A DNA stretch of 64,000 nt from Anseranas semipalmata (lineage: Eukaryota; Chordata; Aves; Anseriformes; Anseranatidae): NCBI GenBank assembly GCA_013399115.1, contig VXAA01003323.1, positions 24,312 to 88,311 on the forward strand, written 5' to 3'. Below the pieces are notes generated by a model. It saw nothing but the letters and a program-made list of their open reading frames with translations, was not told the origin of the DNA and did not search any database. This document shows, one piece after another, positions 1 to 13,169 of the stretch. The position numbers and the translations under genes were made by a program. Each line of letters opens with the position of its first letter. Position 1 is the first letter of the stretch.

Positions 1-595
1 TTCCTCTTTCCTCCTTAAAGCAAAACAGTTACAGCTTAACCCAACTGCAAATTCAAATAGAATGAGTACTCTAGGACTGATGGAAATAGTGTTTTTTATT
101 TTTTTATTTTTTTATTAAAGCCCGGGAAAATTGAAATAAAATGTACACTTTAATACTATGATACTATACTAACATAATATGTAATTAAACCATATTCAGC
201 TATAGATTAACTGTATTCAGTTGCTCATAAGTAAATATTGCTTTATTCATGGTATCTTTACTTTTATAATGTAGTTTTATACCTATAAAAATTGCAACTG
301 ACAGCAAACATGTCTATCTCAAAAATATTTTGTAACTAAATACAACACCAGAAATTCCATTTTATAGGAAAATTATACTTGTCCTCATTATCTCTAAGCT
401 AGGCAAAATCCCTAACAGTATTAATTGAATCCTGCTAGAACCATCATGCTTATAGCGCTTTTCTTATAGTCATAAAGCATCAGCACTACTCAAATTAGAA
501 GTTGCATGAGAGAACCACAAATACTCTACCTCAAATCTAACATTTCTGTGAGGATGACATATGTCTACATTCTCTGTTTGTTCTTTCCAGAGCAA

Positions 596-681
596 AATAA
601 TAATAATAATAATAATCACTAAGATCTATATAGTATTTAAAGCTTGCAACTTAAAAACATATATATATATATATATATATA
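596..681. repeat. AAT array and nearby AT array
   Basis: AAT trinucleotides at about 596-616 and an AT dinucleotide run at about 659-681 within 90 bp. Confidence 0.93.
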
Positions 682-3600
682 GTGAAAAAGGCTTCAGGTG
701 GGATGACCTATTAGCTTGTGAAACTCCTTCAAAACATACACACACACGAAAGACTGAAATTAATTAGGCTGGATGATTATCATTCATAATTCCACTTTAA
801 AAACTTTGGATCTGCTTGAGAGTAGTTATTTATTTTTAATGAATTTTCCTAGCCTTAAATCTCTAACATGCAGTTTTTAATAGGTCATACATAGAAGTCT
901 CCAGATTTGCCAGGTAGTAAGATTTCACTGATGTTTGTAAAGGGTAATTAGTTGTGATGTTGACATTGAAACAAGGTACTGCTGAGTTTGGGAGCAGAGG
1001 GAAGCACAAGCGGGAGAAAGTATTAACTTTTTATTTTATGTATTTTTTATTATTTTTATATTAGATTATTTTGCAAATTTCTATCCAAAATATTTCCTAA
1101 AAATACTTGCTACTTATTCATATTTTTAATTTCTCTTCCACTTTCTTCTTTCTACTTTTTTCCTTTTCTGTTTGCAACTAAAGGAAGAAGCTGAAGTCTT
1201 TTTTCCAATTTAATTAAAAAAAAAAAAAAAGTAGCACAGAAAACAAAAATATCCTTTCATTGCTTTCTGAAGCACAGAGTACCAGGGCCTTAAGCAGTGC
1301 AAGGAAACATAGTGATGTTTCTAAATTACATGTCTGGGGACATGCAGTTATAACTGTTGTTCTACAAAAGTGTGAGGAAAAGATTAGGAAAGAAGTGGGA
1401 AAAAAGTAGGGGAAGAACGGGTCAGTAACTGGGTTTAGGAGCAGGTGTTGCAACGGAACCCACCCAGAAATTTCTTCTGCTACATGGGAACCTCTAGGTA
1501 GCATCAGTCAGGGCATTGCCCCAAATTCTGGGGGAGACTTGCAACATGAGTGGATGTCCCTAGTAGAAAGGACACTGTGCACTGCCCAGGCCTGAGGAGA
1601 AAGAGCTTTGGTCAGACCTTTAATTTCAGTGGTATACATTAATTTCAGGATGGTGGAGTGTTCCTGCTTTCATTCTTCTTTGTAAAAAAATCAATAGGTA
1701 GAAACGTTTTTATGAAATAGTTGCTACGCAGAGAAAGAAAGTCAGTGACCTGACCTAATTGAATAGAGCAGGCAAACAAAGATGTCATTTTACAAATAAA
1801 AAACACAGCAAAACATTAAACCTAGTGTTGCCTTCTTATAATATGCATCCTCACAACACTTCTGAAATTTAGATGACTCTTTTAGCGAATGGGCATCAGA
1901 AACCTAATTCTGAACTGATAATTAAGTGAAACAGTAAAAATGGGAAAAATCACAAGCTAGCATTGACTTTGGTAAACATCCAGAATACAAGAAAATGGAT
2001 ATTTCTGGCAATTACTTAGTCTAGTTTAGAATTAGTAAAAATGGTATTTTGGTTTATATTGAAGATCAGAAAATTTATCAGCTAGTGATCTTATAACACT
2101 GGTAGCAAGATTTCCCAGCCACTCAAGTTAAAGATATCAGTTGCTTTATCACTTGGGCTACTTTAAAATGTAAATTCCCTTGATGTTTTACAGTGTAAAG
2201 CAGAACAGTAGAAATGCTGTTCACATGCATAGTAGCTACTACATAAAACATTTCAAAGCCTTAGTGCAATACAACAGAGAAGAATAGAACATCGCTTAAA
2301 AAAAAAAAAGTCTTATGTTCAGTTTCACCAATCACCCTCCCCCCCCCCACCCCCAACACAGTGAAAGGGTTTTTGATGAAGAAATGCATTGCAGTGCATG
2401 AGGACAGGATGCTTCATTCCAGCTAAAATGGAGCCCTCTGATAGGTTTGTAATGTATGCAAAATAAATATGTCCTCATTCTTATCAAACCTGAAGGCAAA
2501 AATTTGCCTTAGAAAAGGATGTGAAATCATCAGTAAACAAAAACAAACCTGAAATTAAGTATTTCATATGGGATGAAAGAATATACAGTATTTGATTCTG
2601 CTAGGTTTATATACATAATAGAATTCTTGTTAATATAATATGTTTATCATTCAACTCAGAAATGTATTAAATATTTATCACTTGTTTATTTTTATGGCAG
2701 CAAGATGTTCAGTGTTTCTAACAGAGTCAGCACTAAGTGGTGTTTATTTCCAGGTGAGGGTAGTGAAGTTTTCTCTAGATATAGAAGCAGGACTATGTTA
2801 TGTTACCACACAAGCTTAGCTGGAACTAGTTGCTTTTTCAAGCTTTAGGTGGGTGGCTTCCTAATGACATGTTGTGGGGTTACTTCAGCAGCTCTGCTCC
2901 GTTGTCAAAAGTAGAGTTTTTATGCTCTCTGCCTCAAGAGCAATATCTCCAGTGGCATTTCAGAAAAGCATGACAGAATGAGCAACCACAGGCGGAAAAG
3001 AACAGTGCAGTTCCTCAATCGTGTTAAAAAAAGAAAGTGCTTAGGAACTGAGGCCATGCTACATAAAGCAAATGTAATGACACAACATAAGACAAAGTGG
3101 TTCTCCTGTGCATTTCTTCTGTTCACCAACTTAGTGGTCATAAGCCTCAAGTTCACTTAAGTTCAGTAAGTGTATCTGGGTAAGAATGCCTGGGTAATGT
3201 CCACAATACAGCCAGAATAATTTTTGTGTATCTTGTTTCATACTTTGCATAAATATTGCTGTGTGGAACAGAGTTCACTTCAGCTGCAAACTGATGCTCA
3301 CACTGCAATTGTAAATTAGTATTTTTAACACCGACAGGTTTGCCTAAAGGTAATGAATGGCAAGGTTTACCCTGAGAAGTTCTCTCTTTTATTCCTTTCT
3401 CTATTTAAAGGGATAGAAATTGGTTTGAAACATACAAGATTTTGGCTACACAAAATGTTTTGTCAGTTTGGAGACAGACCAGATGAGAGATTGTTTGGTT
3501 TGCATGACCATAAGCTTGTCCGATTTTTTCCCCTACTTTGGATTAGACTGATAAAGTATATATATTATTTCCTTCTGCTTCTTCTAGATAAACATCTGTT

Positions 3601-4334
3601 AATTCTAATGGGGTGGTCAAAATCCAGTGGGAATTGATATGTGCTCTTCAACTCTTGTTCTGTTTTTCTTTCTTTCTTCTGAAAACTTTTTGTTTCTATA
3701 AAAACAAACACTTGTAAAAGCTATAAAAAATAAAAGGGGAAGCTTTATTTAGAAATGATATTTTATCATTTCAGTGTTCTGCAATTGGTCTTACTTTTAC
3801 CTATTCATTATCTCTTTGGTTTACTGAAATGGAGATTTACAGTGTTTCACCCATGTTAACTGCTTTCCCCCACTGAATGGAAATCTCTCTCTGCATTTCA
3901 GTACGTAATCTCTTGAAAGAAATGAAATCTTTAAAAATAGTATTTATTTGCTTATTGGCAGAGGACTTCAGTAGTAATTTGGCAGAAGATTGCCTCAATG
4001 TTGGATTTGTCTACACCCCTTTCTTTCTCTTTTTTAGCCTGTTCCTACTTTAGATTTTACTGGTTTGTTGTGAAATTCACAGTGCATATGGCAAACATTA
4101 TCACATTATTTTCATTGAGATGCTATTTTCCCCCTAACATTGCTGCCTAAGTAAAATCAGTTTTGTCTGTCTGGATGCTTGTCTCCAGTAAAAAATTTAT
4201 TAGCAAATGTAAACTACACTATGTTAATGTCAATTTAGATATACAATTTCCATGGCTTTTTAAAGGCAACTTAACACAAAGCCTAAATATTTAGATTCTG
4301 CTATTTAGTAGAGAATGTATTTTCATGAATCCCA

Positions 4335-4490
4335 GATTTTATTTTATTTTATTTTATTTTTGAGTCAGTATTTTATGATGGTCATTATTTTTAAAAAATA
4401 TTTTAAGAATAATTAAAACTTAAATTAAAATAATTAAAATAATTAAAATAAATAAATTAAAAATTTTAAAAATTAAAATAATTAAAGTCT
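4335..4490. repeat. AT-only low-complexity tract
   Basis: ATTTT units (4337-4362) followed after 30 bp by about 100 bp built from AATTAAAA-type words. No gene is supported. Confidence 0.9.
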
Positions 4491-5464
4491 CTTTAACAGT
4501 GTTAGCCTTTAACCCTGAAAAATATTCTAACCCAATTGTGAAATGTATAGGTCAACAATACAGTCTAATTGGGCAAAATGGACCTATGTAAACAATTTTG
4601 TAATTAAACTGAAAACAGTGATAGTCCAGGTTTAAAATTATAGAACACTGGGGCAAGATACCCTGTTCCGAGAAAGCATATGGAAATCAGCTTTATTAGA
4701 AAAGAAAGAAAAAGGTGTGGATTGAAATCTGATCTTGAAAATAAAAATCTACATTTTCAGGCACTGGGCTGGGCTCCAAGTACAATTTAAGAAAATCTAA
4801 AAATTATCATATTCTTTGTAAATGTTGTTCTCATCTACATGGTGTGTCTTGCTCTGAATTCTGTGCTGAAAATAGACCATCCAACAGTCAAGAGGCATAA
4901 AAAGTAACGCTTGCAGGATGTGAGATCACTCTCCTTACGAAACCTCCACATGGATATTTAAAAATAATGCACTCTTTTTAGGGCAAGTGGAATGGCACAG
5001 GATATGAAGGTCATAAAAACTATCAATATGTTTTAATGAGGGCAAGATAGTGTATCATTTCTAGCAATGAAAAGAGAAATTTTAAATTCAAAGCCCAAAT
5101 AACCACTTCTGTGATTTTCAGACTAAATCCAGTTTGTAGGAGCCAGTCTATGCAACTTGGAAGGGTGCTGTTTCGATCTAAACTGAAACAAGTACTCCTT
5201 TGTCATACATACCTGGGTGTATCAATCAAAGCAGTCCTTCCTGGCTCAGTAGCTGAGCCTTTACTGCCCTGTTTTCACATCCCTGCAAAAGCCTATGAGA
5301 GCACCATATTTCTTGGATGCTTGGTGCACCAAACTATTGGAGCACCCTCAAAGCACACAGCTTAGCTGGCATGCAAGAAGGAAATACTGAGGTACCTGAG
5401 TTTTAATGCTATGCACCACAGCATGGCCCCAATAAGTATAGACAAAGCAACACAAAAGAATCCA

Positions 5465-6728
5465 TATTTAAAAAGAACAAGGCTGGAAACAGCTAGCCTG
5501 GGTTTATCAAAGGCAGATCGTGCCTGACCAAGCTGACTTCCCTCTCTGATCAGTTAGTTGATTCCGTCAATGAGTGGAGAGCAGCGGATATTGTTTACCT
5601 TGACTTTAGCAGGGCTTTCAGAGTGGTCTCTCATACCATTGGTCCTTGCAGCCAAGTGAAGTGGTACGGAGTGGATGAGTGGGCTACTAGGTGGGTTAAA
5701 AGCTGGCTAGATTGTCAGGCTCAAAGGATGGTGCCAACAGTTGGAAGACAGGTGATGGACAGTTACTACTGGCATTCTTTGGGGATTAATTCAGAAACCA
5801 ACACAGTTTAATGTCTTTAACAACTCAGATGATGGGATGGAGTTCCTCATCAAGTTCATAAGTTGTTGACAAAATAAGCAGCTGATAAACTGGAAAGCAG
5901 TGCTGCCATTCAAAGCGACCTCAATCTAAAGAAATGGGCTGACAAGAACCTCATGAAATTCAACAAGGCACATGCAAAGTCATACCTATGGGATGGACAA
6001 ACTCCATGCAATGTTGCAGGCTGGAAAGGACTGCTAGAAAGGGGCTTTGCAGAAGTTGAGGGTCCTAGTGAACAGTAAGTTGAATATGGGTCAGCAACCT
6101 ATCCTTGCAGTAATGAAGGCTAGCTGCATACCGAGCTGAACTGGCAAAGCATAGGATGCAGGTTGAAGGAAATGATTACTCTCTTCTATTCAGCATTCAT
6201 AAGCCCTCAGCTGGACTACTGTGCTGAGTTTCAGGTCCCCCAGTACAAAAAAGTCATTGACAAGCTGGAAGATGGCCAGCAGAAGCCAAGATGGCTGGAG
6301 CTGGAGCACAGGAGTTACTAGGAGAGGCTGAGAGAACTGGGCTTGCTCAGTCTCAAGAGAAAGTTAGTGGAGGGATCTTATTGCTATGTCCACCTACCAT
6401 ATGAGAGGGTATAGAGCCATATTTGGTATTAGGCAACAACAGGATGAAAGGTTACACATTCAAACTGTGGCAAGGGAATAACCAATCACATACTAGGAAA
6501 AAACAAAAAACAAACAAACAAACAAACAAAAAAACACAATAACAACGTGCATTGTTATCCACTGCGACAAGTGCCACTGGGGAACTTCCATTATAAGAGA
6601 AGTGGAGAATTTGACTTGGAAAGGTTCTGAGCAACATCATATACATTTGAAACTTTCCTTGCTTTGAGCAGGAGGTGGGACTGGATGACTTTCAGAAGCC
6701 CCTTCCAACCTATATTTTCTGTGATTTT
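5465..6728 (+). mobile_element. CR1 LINE, 5'-truncated, RT and 3' UTR part
   Basis: Plus-strand CR1 with decayed reverse-transcriptase coding sequence: phrases matching the CR1 palm region (about 5580-5720), a remnant of the DDG..F/DDTKL segment near 5825-5880, and the C-terminal region near 6280-6370. It ends in a typical CR1 3' end (GGACTGGATGACTTTCAGAA... to TTCTGTGATTTT, about 6678-6728). Stops and frameshifts are frequent. An AAAC microsatellite at about 6505-6535 interrupts the 3' part. The 5' boundary is approximate. Confidence 0.85.
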
Positions 6729-7149
6729 GCACGGGAGCACCTTTAAAACACACTCCTGCTGTTACAGTCATTGGCTTCCTGGATGGACCAAAATGTTGAT
6801 ATGCAAGATCACTAGCACAGTAGCTACATTACTTGGATAGAGGTCCTTCCTCTGTTACAAATTTTCTGTGTCATCTGGTCCTCCATCCTTCATTACTATC
6901 TGTGAGGAAGGGTAATAGCGTTTCTTTACCTTGTTGACATGCAGTAAAGAAAAATGAGTAAAATATTATGAGATGGATACTATAGTAGCATGCAGCATAT
7001 ATGTCTGGTATACATGCACTAGCTTTCTTGCTAAGAGAAGTTTACTAGATTGCGGTTTTTACAGCTGTACTGAGTTCTATTTTAGCCTTTCCTGAAAAGC
7101 TTCTGGCATCAAAGTCCTCATTTTCTCTTCTCAGAATGGAAACAAAAGG

Positions 7150-7180
7150 CTGTTGTTGTTGTTGTTGTTGTTGTTGTTGT
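7150..7180. repeat. TTG trinucleotide array
   Basis: About ten uninterrupted TTG units (TGT/GTT in other phases). Confidence 0.95.
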
Positions 7181-7254
7181 ATTTTTTCTTTTCACTGCAG
7201 ATTAATTCTCTGATCCCTTTTCTGGAGATTTAAAGTTAAAGATGACATACAACA

Positions 7255-7303
7255 TGAAACAAAACAAAACAAAACAAAACAAAACAAAACAAAAAACAAA
7301 ACA
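7255..7303. repeat. AAAAC pentamer array
   Basis: Roughly eight AAAAC units, with a TTG trinucleotide array (about 7150-7180) about 75 bp to its left. Confidence 0.95.
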
Positions 7304-9944
7304 GAAATATGAGGAAAAGATGTAACTCCCTCACACACCAAACACCACCCCATAAAGCAGTAGTTTTAATCTGAAAAGTCCTATGTTTCAAGACTATTTT
7401 CTTAACTTGTTTTATTGCTAGCTTTTGACTTAAACTGGTAACTGTAACACAAAGCTTATGGTCTCCTAGTGATTCAACACTAGAAGTCTACTGGCAATAT
7501 TTATTACACATTTCCACATTCTATATCAGAATCCTTACCTACTTTATTTTAGTTTTAGGGCAGTCAACAGGATGAACAAGTTGCACTGTCACACATGCTA
7601 ATGTATTTTAATCCACTTTCAGAGGAAAAAAAAAGAGAATCTGAAATATAGAAAAATAAGTGATTTTTGTTCAGGATTTAGCTGACACTTGGTTTCAAAA
7701 ATGAAACCTTATCATTAGTATTAAGCATATATATATATTAAAAAAAAAAAAAAGTTATTTTGAAATATGGCAAAAGTCTATCCTAAGCTGATTATTCTGT
7801 GATTTTTCACTGTAGTGTTTACAATGTTTTTATAAAAGCACTCTGCAAAGTAAAGCAGTAAGTCACCCATTTCAAATTTAAGAAGAGTTTATTAGGCTGG
7901 CCATGAAACAAAGGTAAAAACAAAGACTGTAAAATTAGAAACTTCTAAGTTTATCCGTCATAATCACTTTTTAACTTATTTATCAGCATTACAGAATATT
8001 ATTATTAATAAGAAATTTTTTCTCTTGTTTTCCTTCATATTATGTAAATCTCTGCAGTCTGCAATCATCAGTAATCTGGGATTATACCTATGTTGGATTA
8101 TCCAAAAAGCAAACTGGATAGGGAAATTAATTTTTCTATTAGATTCTTACATCTCATTTACAATGATATTGTTAAGAAAAGCATATATATTGGTTACTAT
8201 CCCTGTGAGAATGGAAACTAAACTTGTCTTTTATTGAACAATAGCTTATATTTAAGGACTGAAAATTTAGAGTCAGATTCCCTAACATAACAGGAACACT
8301 GTCCACCTAAATGAATTTTTAATGAGTTGGTTTGATTTTAGATTATTAAACACAGACACATCTGATTTTACTACAGCAATTAATCTTTAGGATGCCTTTA
8401 TTCATTCTAATTATCTTGATTATATATAAATGCATTCATCATAGAACGAACATTTTGAACATATTGTCTAAAAGAAATGTTTCTTTTTTGTTTCCTCATA
8501 TCACTAATTTGTTTTTGATTTCAAAGTTTGGAATGAATAGAAAACATTAGCTAGGTGTTGGCTGAAAAACAACAAACCAGTGTAATATGCCTTTGAAAAA
8601 CCAAATTGAACTTTTCTTTTCCTGTGTTAATCAAAAAGTCCTGCTGGCAGTTTTCAGACTTCTCAGATAAAGTGAACAAAATTATGTAAATTTATAGTAC
8701 GGAATGAAGATGCAACTCACGTCCCCTCTCATCAGTGAAAAGATTTTTCAGACACCAAAGTACGAGTGTTTCTAATATTTGTGCTCAACACTTTTTCTCA
8801 ATATATGTCCTGAGATTTCTACATATAATGTAATGTGTGAAGCTATTTTTGAAATGAATCACAAAACTTTATATCCCTGACAGCCTGAATGTACAATTCC
8901 ATTTAATGAAGAGTAAGAATTGCACCTCTAATAATATATTAATGTAATCTTAATAGCTATAAATTACATTTTGCGCTGTATATTGCTATGTTTTTTGTTA
9001 TTTTCTATCAACCTTCATCTGTTTTACTACACTGTTTGTGGAAAAGGAAATATTTAAAGTAACTGCCTGCTTTGCTACACAGCACTGGCTGCTGCTTTCT
9101 TTCTGAACAGCACATATTACTGTTTGTCCTTGGATATAGGAAACAAGTATGCAAATTAAATTGGTAATTTAATTGTTAATTGGTAAATTGGTATTCCCTC
9201 AGATTATCTTAACCACGTAGAAACTGTTGGGTGAAAATAAATCTGTGAAAACAAACCTAGATGGGTGATAACAATTGAATTCATATGGTATATGTCCAAA
9301 GATGATGGAATAGTTAACTAAATGCCCTTAAGTCCTAATAATGTTTTGTGTGTGTGTATGATACAACAGATTTCAGATTTAGCTCATTTTCTTCCTCACA
9401 TTTAGCATCATGCTTTGCTGACCACAACCTTCTGCAAATGTCAGATATTGTCAGCTCTCCCCTTGATTTGATGGCATGTAATTGGATAGGACGTGACATG
9501 AAGTGGTAGTATTTTTCAACCAAAGTTTTTATAAATGCATTTAGTCATTTGTCAGTAACCAGGTTCTTAACTGAATAAAAAGTTTTCACATAATGTGAAT
9601 ATGTCTGGCTTCTGGAGCAGCTACCTCTCTTTGGTCCCTTTCTCCCTCTTTTCCTGAAGACATCATCATTCACAGCTCAGGCTATGTGATGATGAGAGAA
9701 CCCCAGTTGAGAACCCTATAAAGTATCCTGTACCAGAGCCATGGTTACTAGGTCCCTGCCCTAGCAAGGACTTGCTGTTCTGGCAATTGCTGCAGACATC
9801 CCTCAACTTCTTGCATTCCTTTGGCTGTGTCCTTAAGACCACCTATATTCCATTGAGGACATCAGGATAACAATTGACTTATAAATTTGGCATTTTTGCT
9901 CTATTTTGAAGATCTGTGTTTTTTTATGCGAAAAGGAGAGGGAC

Positions 9945-10410
9945 AAAATCATAGAATCATGGAATCATTTAGGTTGGAAAGACTCTTAAGTTCATCAAGT
10001 CCAGCCATCACTTAACACTACCAAGTTTACTACTAAACCATGTCCATGAGTGCTTCATCCACAAATCTTTTAAATACCTCCAGAGATGTGGACTCCACCA
10101 CTTCTCTGGGCAGCCTGCTCCAATGCCTTAACCAACTTCACTGTGGAGAAATTTTTCCTGACTTCTAACCTAAACCTCCCCTGGCACAACTTGAGGCTGT
10201 TGCCTCGTGTCCTATCACTTGTCACCTGAGAAAAGAGACCAACAGCCACCTCACTACAACTTCTTTTCAGGTAGTTTTAGAGAGCAATGAGGTCTTCCCC
10301 TTTTCTCCAGACTAAAGAACCCCAGTCCCTCGGGTGCTCTTCATACGTCTTGTTTTCTAGACCCTTCACCGGCCTCATTGCTCTTCTCTGAAAGCGTTCC
10401 AGCATGCACG
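9945..10410 (-). mobile_element. CR1 LINE 3' fragment
   Basis: Minus-orientation CR1. On the plus strand it starts with the reverse complement of the CR1 3' tail (ATCATAGAATCATGGAATCA, 9950-9969). It runs through the 3' UTR and the RT C-terminal segment (GGCAGCCTGCTCCAATGCC near 10110) to the arm that usually reads CTTCTCTG...GTTCCAGCA, ending near 10405. It is 5'-truncated, the common state for CR1. Confidence 0.93.
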
Positions 10411-13133
10411 AGTACCCTGTGGGAAGTATGTGATATCTGCCCAGGAGGCACAAAGGGTTTGGTGTGTCTGGCTATCATGGCAGTGCTGCTGTAAGACAGG
10501 GATCTTTTTTGTGCCCAGGCACGTGCAAAACAGTGGTGAGCCTGGCATGTGGTGTGGGTACAGGTTTCTGGCACACTGTCTTGCAGGACAGAGCTTGCCT
10601 GTGGCAGCTCCAGGAGGGTGGAAATGGTCAAAGAATTTAGCCACAGAGACCATCTTCAAGAAAATCCAGGTGCAGCCAACATGGTAAACTCCCACAGGTG
10701 GGAACAGGGAAACAGTCACCAAGATGTGAAGAACTGGCAGTGCCTTTGAAAGATTTGTGTACCTAAAATCATGGGTAGAGACTGTTAGACGCTCAAGGGA
10801 AACCTGGCACCCAGTTTGAGATGCCTTGCCTTCCTGTTCAATACATCTCCAGGAAACAGGAAGGAGTTCAGGCAGGAGCCCTCGCAACAGAAAAACTGGC
10901 TTCATCTGAGAGTGGAGGGAATCTGCCAACTAGCAAACAGAAGGAAACATCAGGGTTCTACAGATTCTTGCTTCCATCTTACCAGGGTTATGTTGGTATG
11001 ATACTCACTGTTGTATTCCTAATACAAAATTGGGATTTGTGTGTGAATCTCTGTTAAAACAAATATTTTAAAGGATTTCAACATAGCGTTCTTTCAACAG
11101 CAGTGACAGTTACTAACAAGGCATATTCTGTGACTGAGAATGACCCCAAAGACATGTTGCCCATTTGGGTGGTTCACCCCCCCTACATATAACATGCTTA
11201 CATAGGGTGGGACAAGTCAGCTAAATACCATTGCAGGACAGAAAGATGAAACTAGATGCAGGAAAAAAATGTATCTAGGCAAACACAATTGACCCAGCTA
11301 TAATTCATCCCTAACGAATGAGTGCAAAAATCTCATTTTCTGTTAAATATCATAGGTATTGGTTTCTTTTTCTTGTTGTTGTTTGATGTTGTTGTTTTTT
11401 CCTGGCAACACTACTGTGCTACATCAGAGCCAGAACATCAAACCCGTAATAACTTAGGCAGAATATTGCCACCTAAGTTTTCAGTATGGTTCTTGATTGT
11501 TAGTTAATGATCTTTAGAAAAATATTTATGAAAAAAATAAAACCTCCTCACCTAATTTTAAAATATGTTACAGGTTTTTTGTTTTTGTTTTTGTTTTTTT
11601 TTTCCTAAATGCTCAGAAAAATACTGCTTCTTGAAGAGTTGTATCTGGATGTCATATTATTCTGCAGTCTGAATCATTGACCAGAAAATCTGAATTAAAT
11701 GGTAGGTTTGATTTATTTTTGAAGGTAATACCTCAAGCAGTAGTTATTTCAGCAAAATCTGATATTACCAAACCAGGGAAAAGCAATTTCCTTCTTCTCA
11801 GACACTCAAGTAGCAGTGAATAAGAAAGCAAGAACTTTTGAACTCTTAGAAAAGGTTCCTCACATTCATCTTCCCAACCTTGAGTTCTGAAAATTTTTTC
11901 AGCTTTGGGGTTACATACAAATTTGGAACATGATCTGACTATCTATCCTTTAGACAGAAAAAACACCACAATGGATGTTAGAAAACAACTATAACTCTTC
12001 CGAACAAAAATCTTCATCTTTATACACAGAAATCAAATGAAACCTTGATGTAAATATTCTTCTGCCTCTCTGAGTATCAATAATACCCTAGGTAAAATAT
12101 GCAAGAGGTTGCCTATGTTTCATGTATGTTGAGGGAATGATGTATGACTCTTGCTTTCTTTAAAATCTTAGACAGTACATTTAAATCTGTACTTAGACAA
12201 TTATCATTGTCTTAGAAATATTACATTTTCATGGTAAACTTACTTTTAAAGATGCTAGATAATCGTATTTAATAGCCTGCTAATTAAATATAGACCACAG
12301 AAAATGAATTTTAATAGGAATGGGTAACAAATTTATGCACTCCAGCATTTATCACTGTGTATATTAAAAAAAAAAGGGGGGGGGAAGAAGAAAACTGATA
12401 ATAAAATTAACGGCTGTTAATCTGTAGTATCATATGCTGCGTTGTTAAAGTAGTCTCCAGTGGAGTAGTATACATTTGAAAGTATCACATTACATGTGTG
12501 AATGCACATGACAATTCAAATATTAATGATATGGACAGTGCTGAACCAACTACACGACATTTAAGAGCTGCACTTTTCAAGTTCACCAAGACTTTCTCCT
12601 TTAAAGGAAAGAAAAAAATGGTGCAAAATCAGTAAGTTAAATAAAATCTTTAATTTTCCAACTGACAGCAATAGAACACTTTAAAAAAAAAAAAAAAAGA
12701 TTAGTGTCTTCCTATTCCATTGGGATCTTCCCTGTGGGCACACTTCCCTTTCCCAGAATGTTTTAGAGATGGCAAGGAACAAAATTTTAAATAAAAATTA
12801 CTTTCAGAAAAATCTAAGCCACCAAAGTGATCAACCATCTTTATAAATAGTCAATCCTCTAGATAGACTGTTTGTCTCATTTTCTCTCTCTCTCTCTCTC
12901 TTTTTTTTTTTTATTGGATCTGTCATGATTAATCTCCCTTTGAGATTGTTTGCTTTAGTAATTGTATTGTCCATATGACTCTAAAGTAATTTATAGATTA
13001 CTAAGATTCTTTTTCAACAATGCTTCAGATTTCTCATGAAACAAATCTCCCATCATTTTTGCTGGCAAACACTTTTGTGTTTCATAACATTACCAAAGCC
13101 AGCCTATTTTCCACATATCTGGAAATACAAAAG

Positions 13134-13169
13134 AAAACAAACAAATGAACAAACAAACAAACAAACAAA
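13134..13169. repeat. AAAC-type tetramer array
   Basis: Imperfect then pure AAAC units (AACAAACAAACAAACAAACA). Confidence 0.9.

Larger units (their letters stand above)
1..5464. other. Intergenic, no gene recognised
   Basis: AT-rich DNA with short microsatellites, A runs and a C-rich run at about 2335-2356. The open frames are short and unlike any protein. No exon structure is supported. Confidence 0.8.
6729..9944. other. Intergenic, no gene recognised
   Basis: AT-rich DNA with TTG and AAAAC arrays near 7.15-7.30 kb and short A runs. Nothing coding is seen. Confidence 0.8.

Noticed and set aside
10375..10929. 184-codon minus-strand frame
   Set aside because: It starts at TTG, overlaps the end of a CR1 fragment and shows no protein family.
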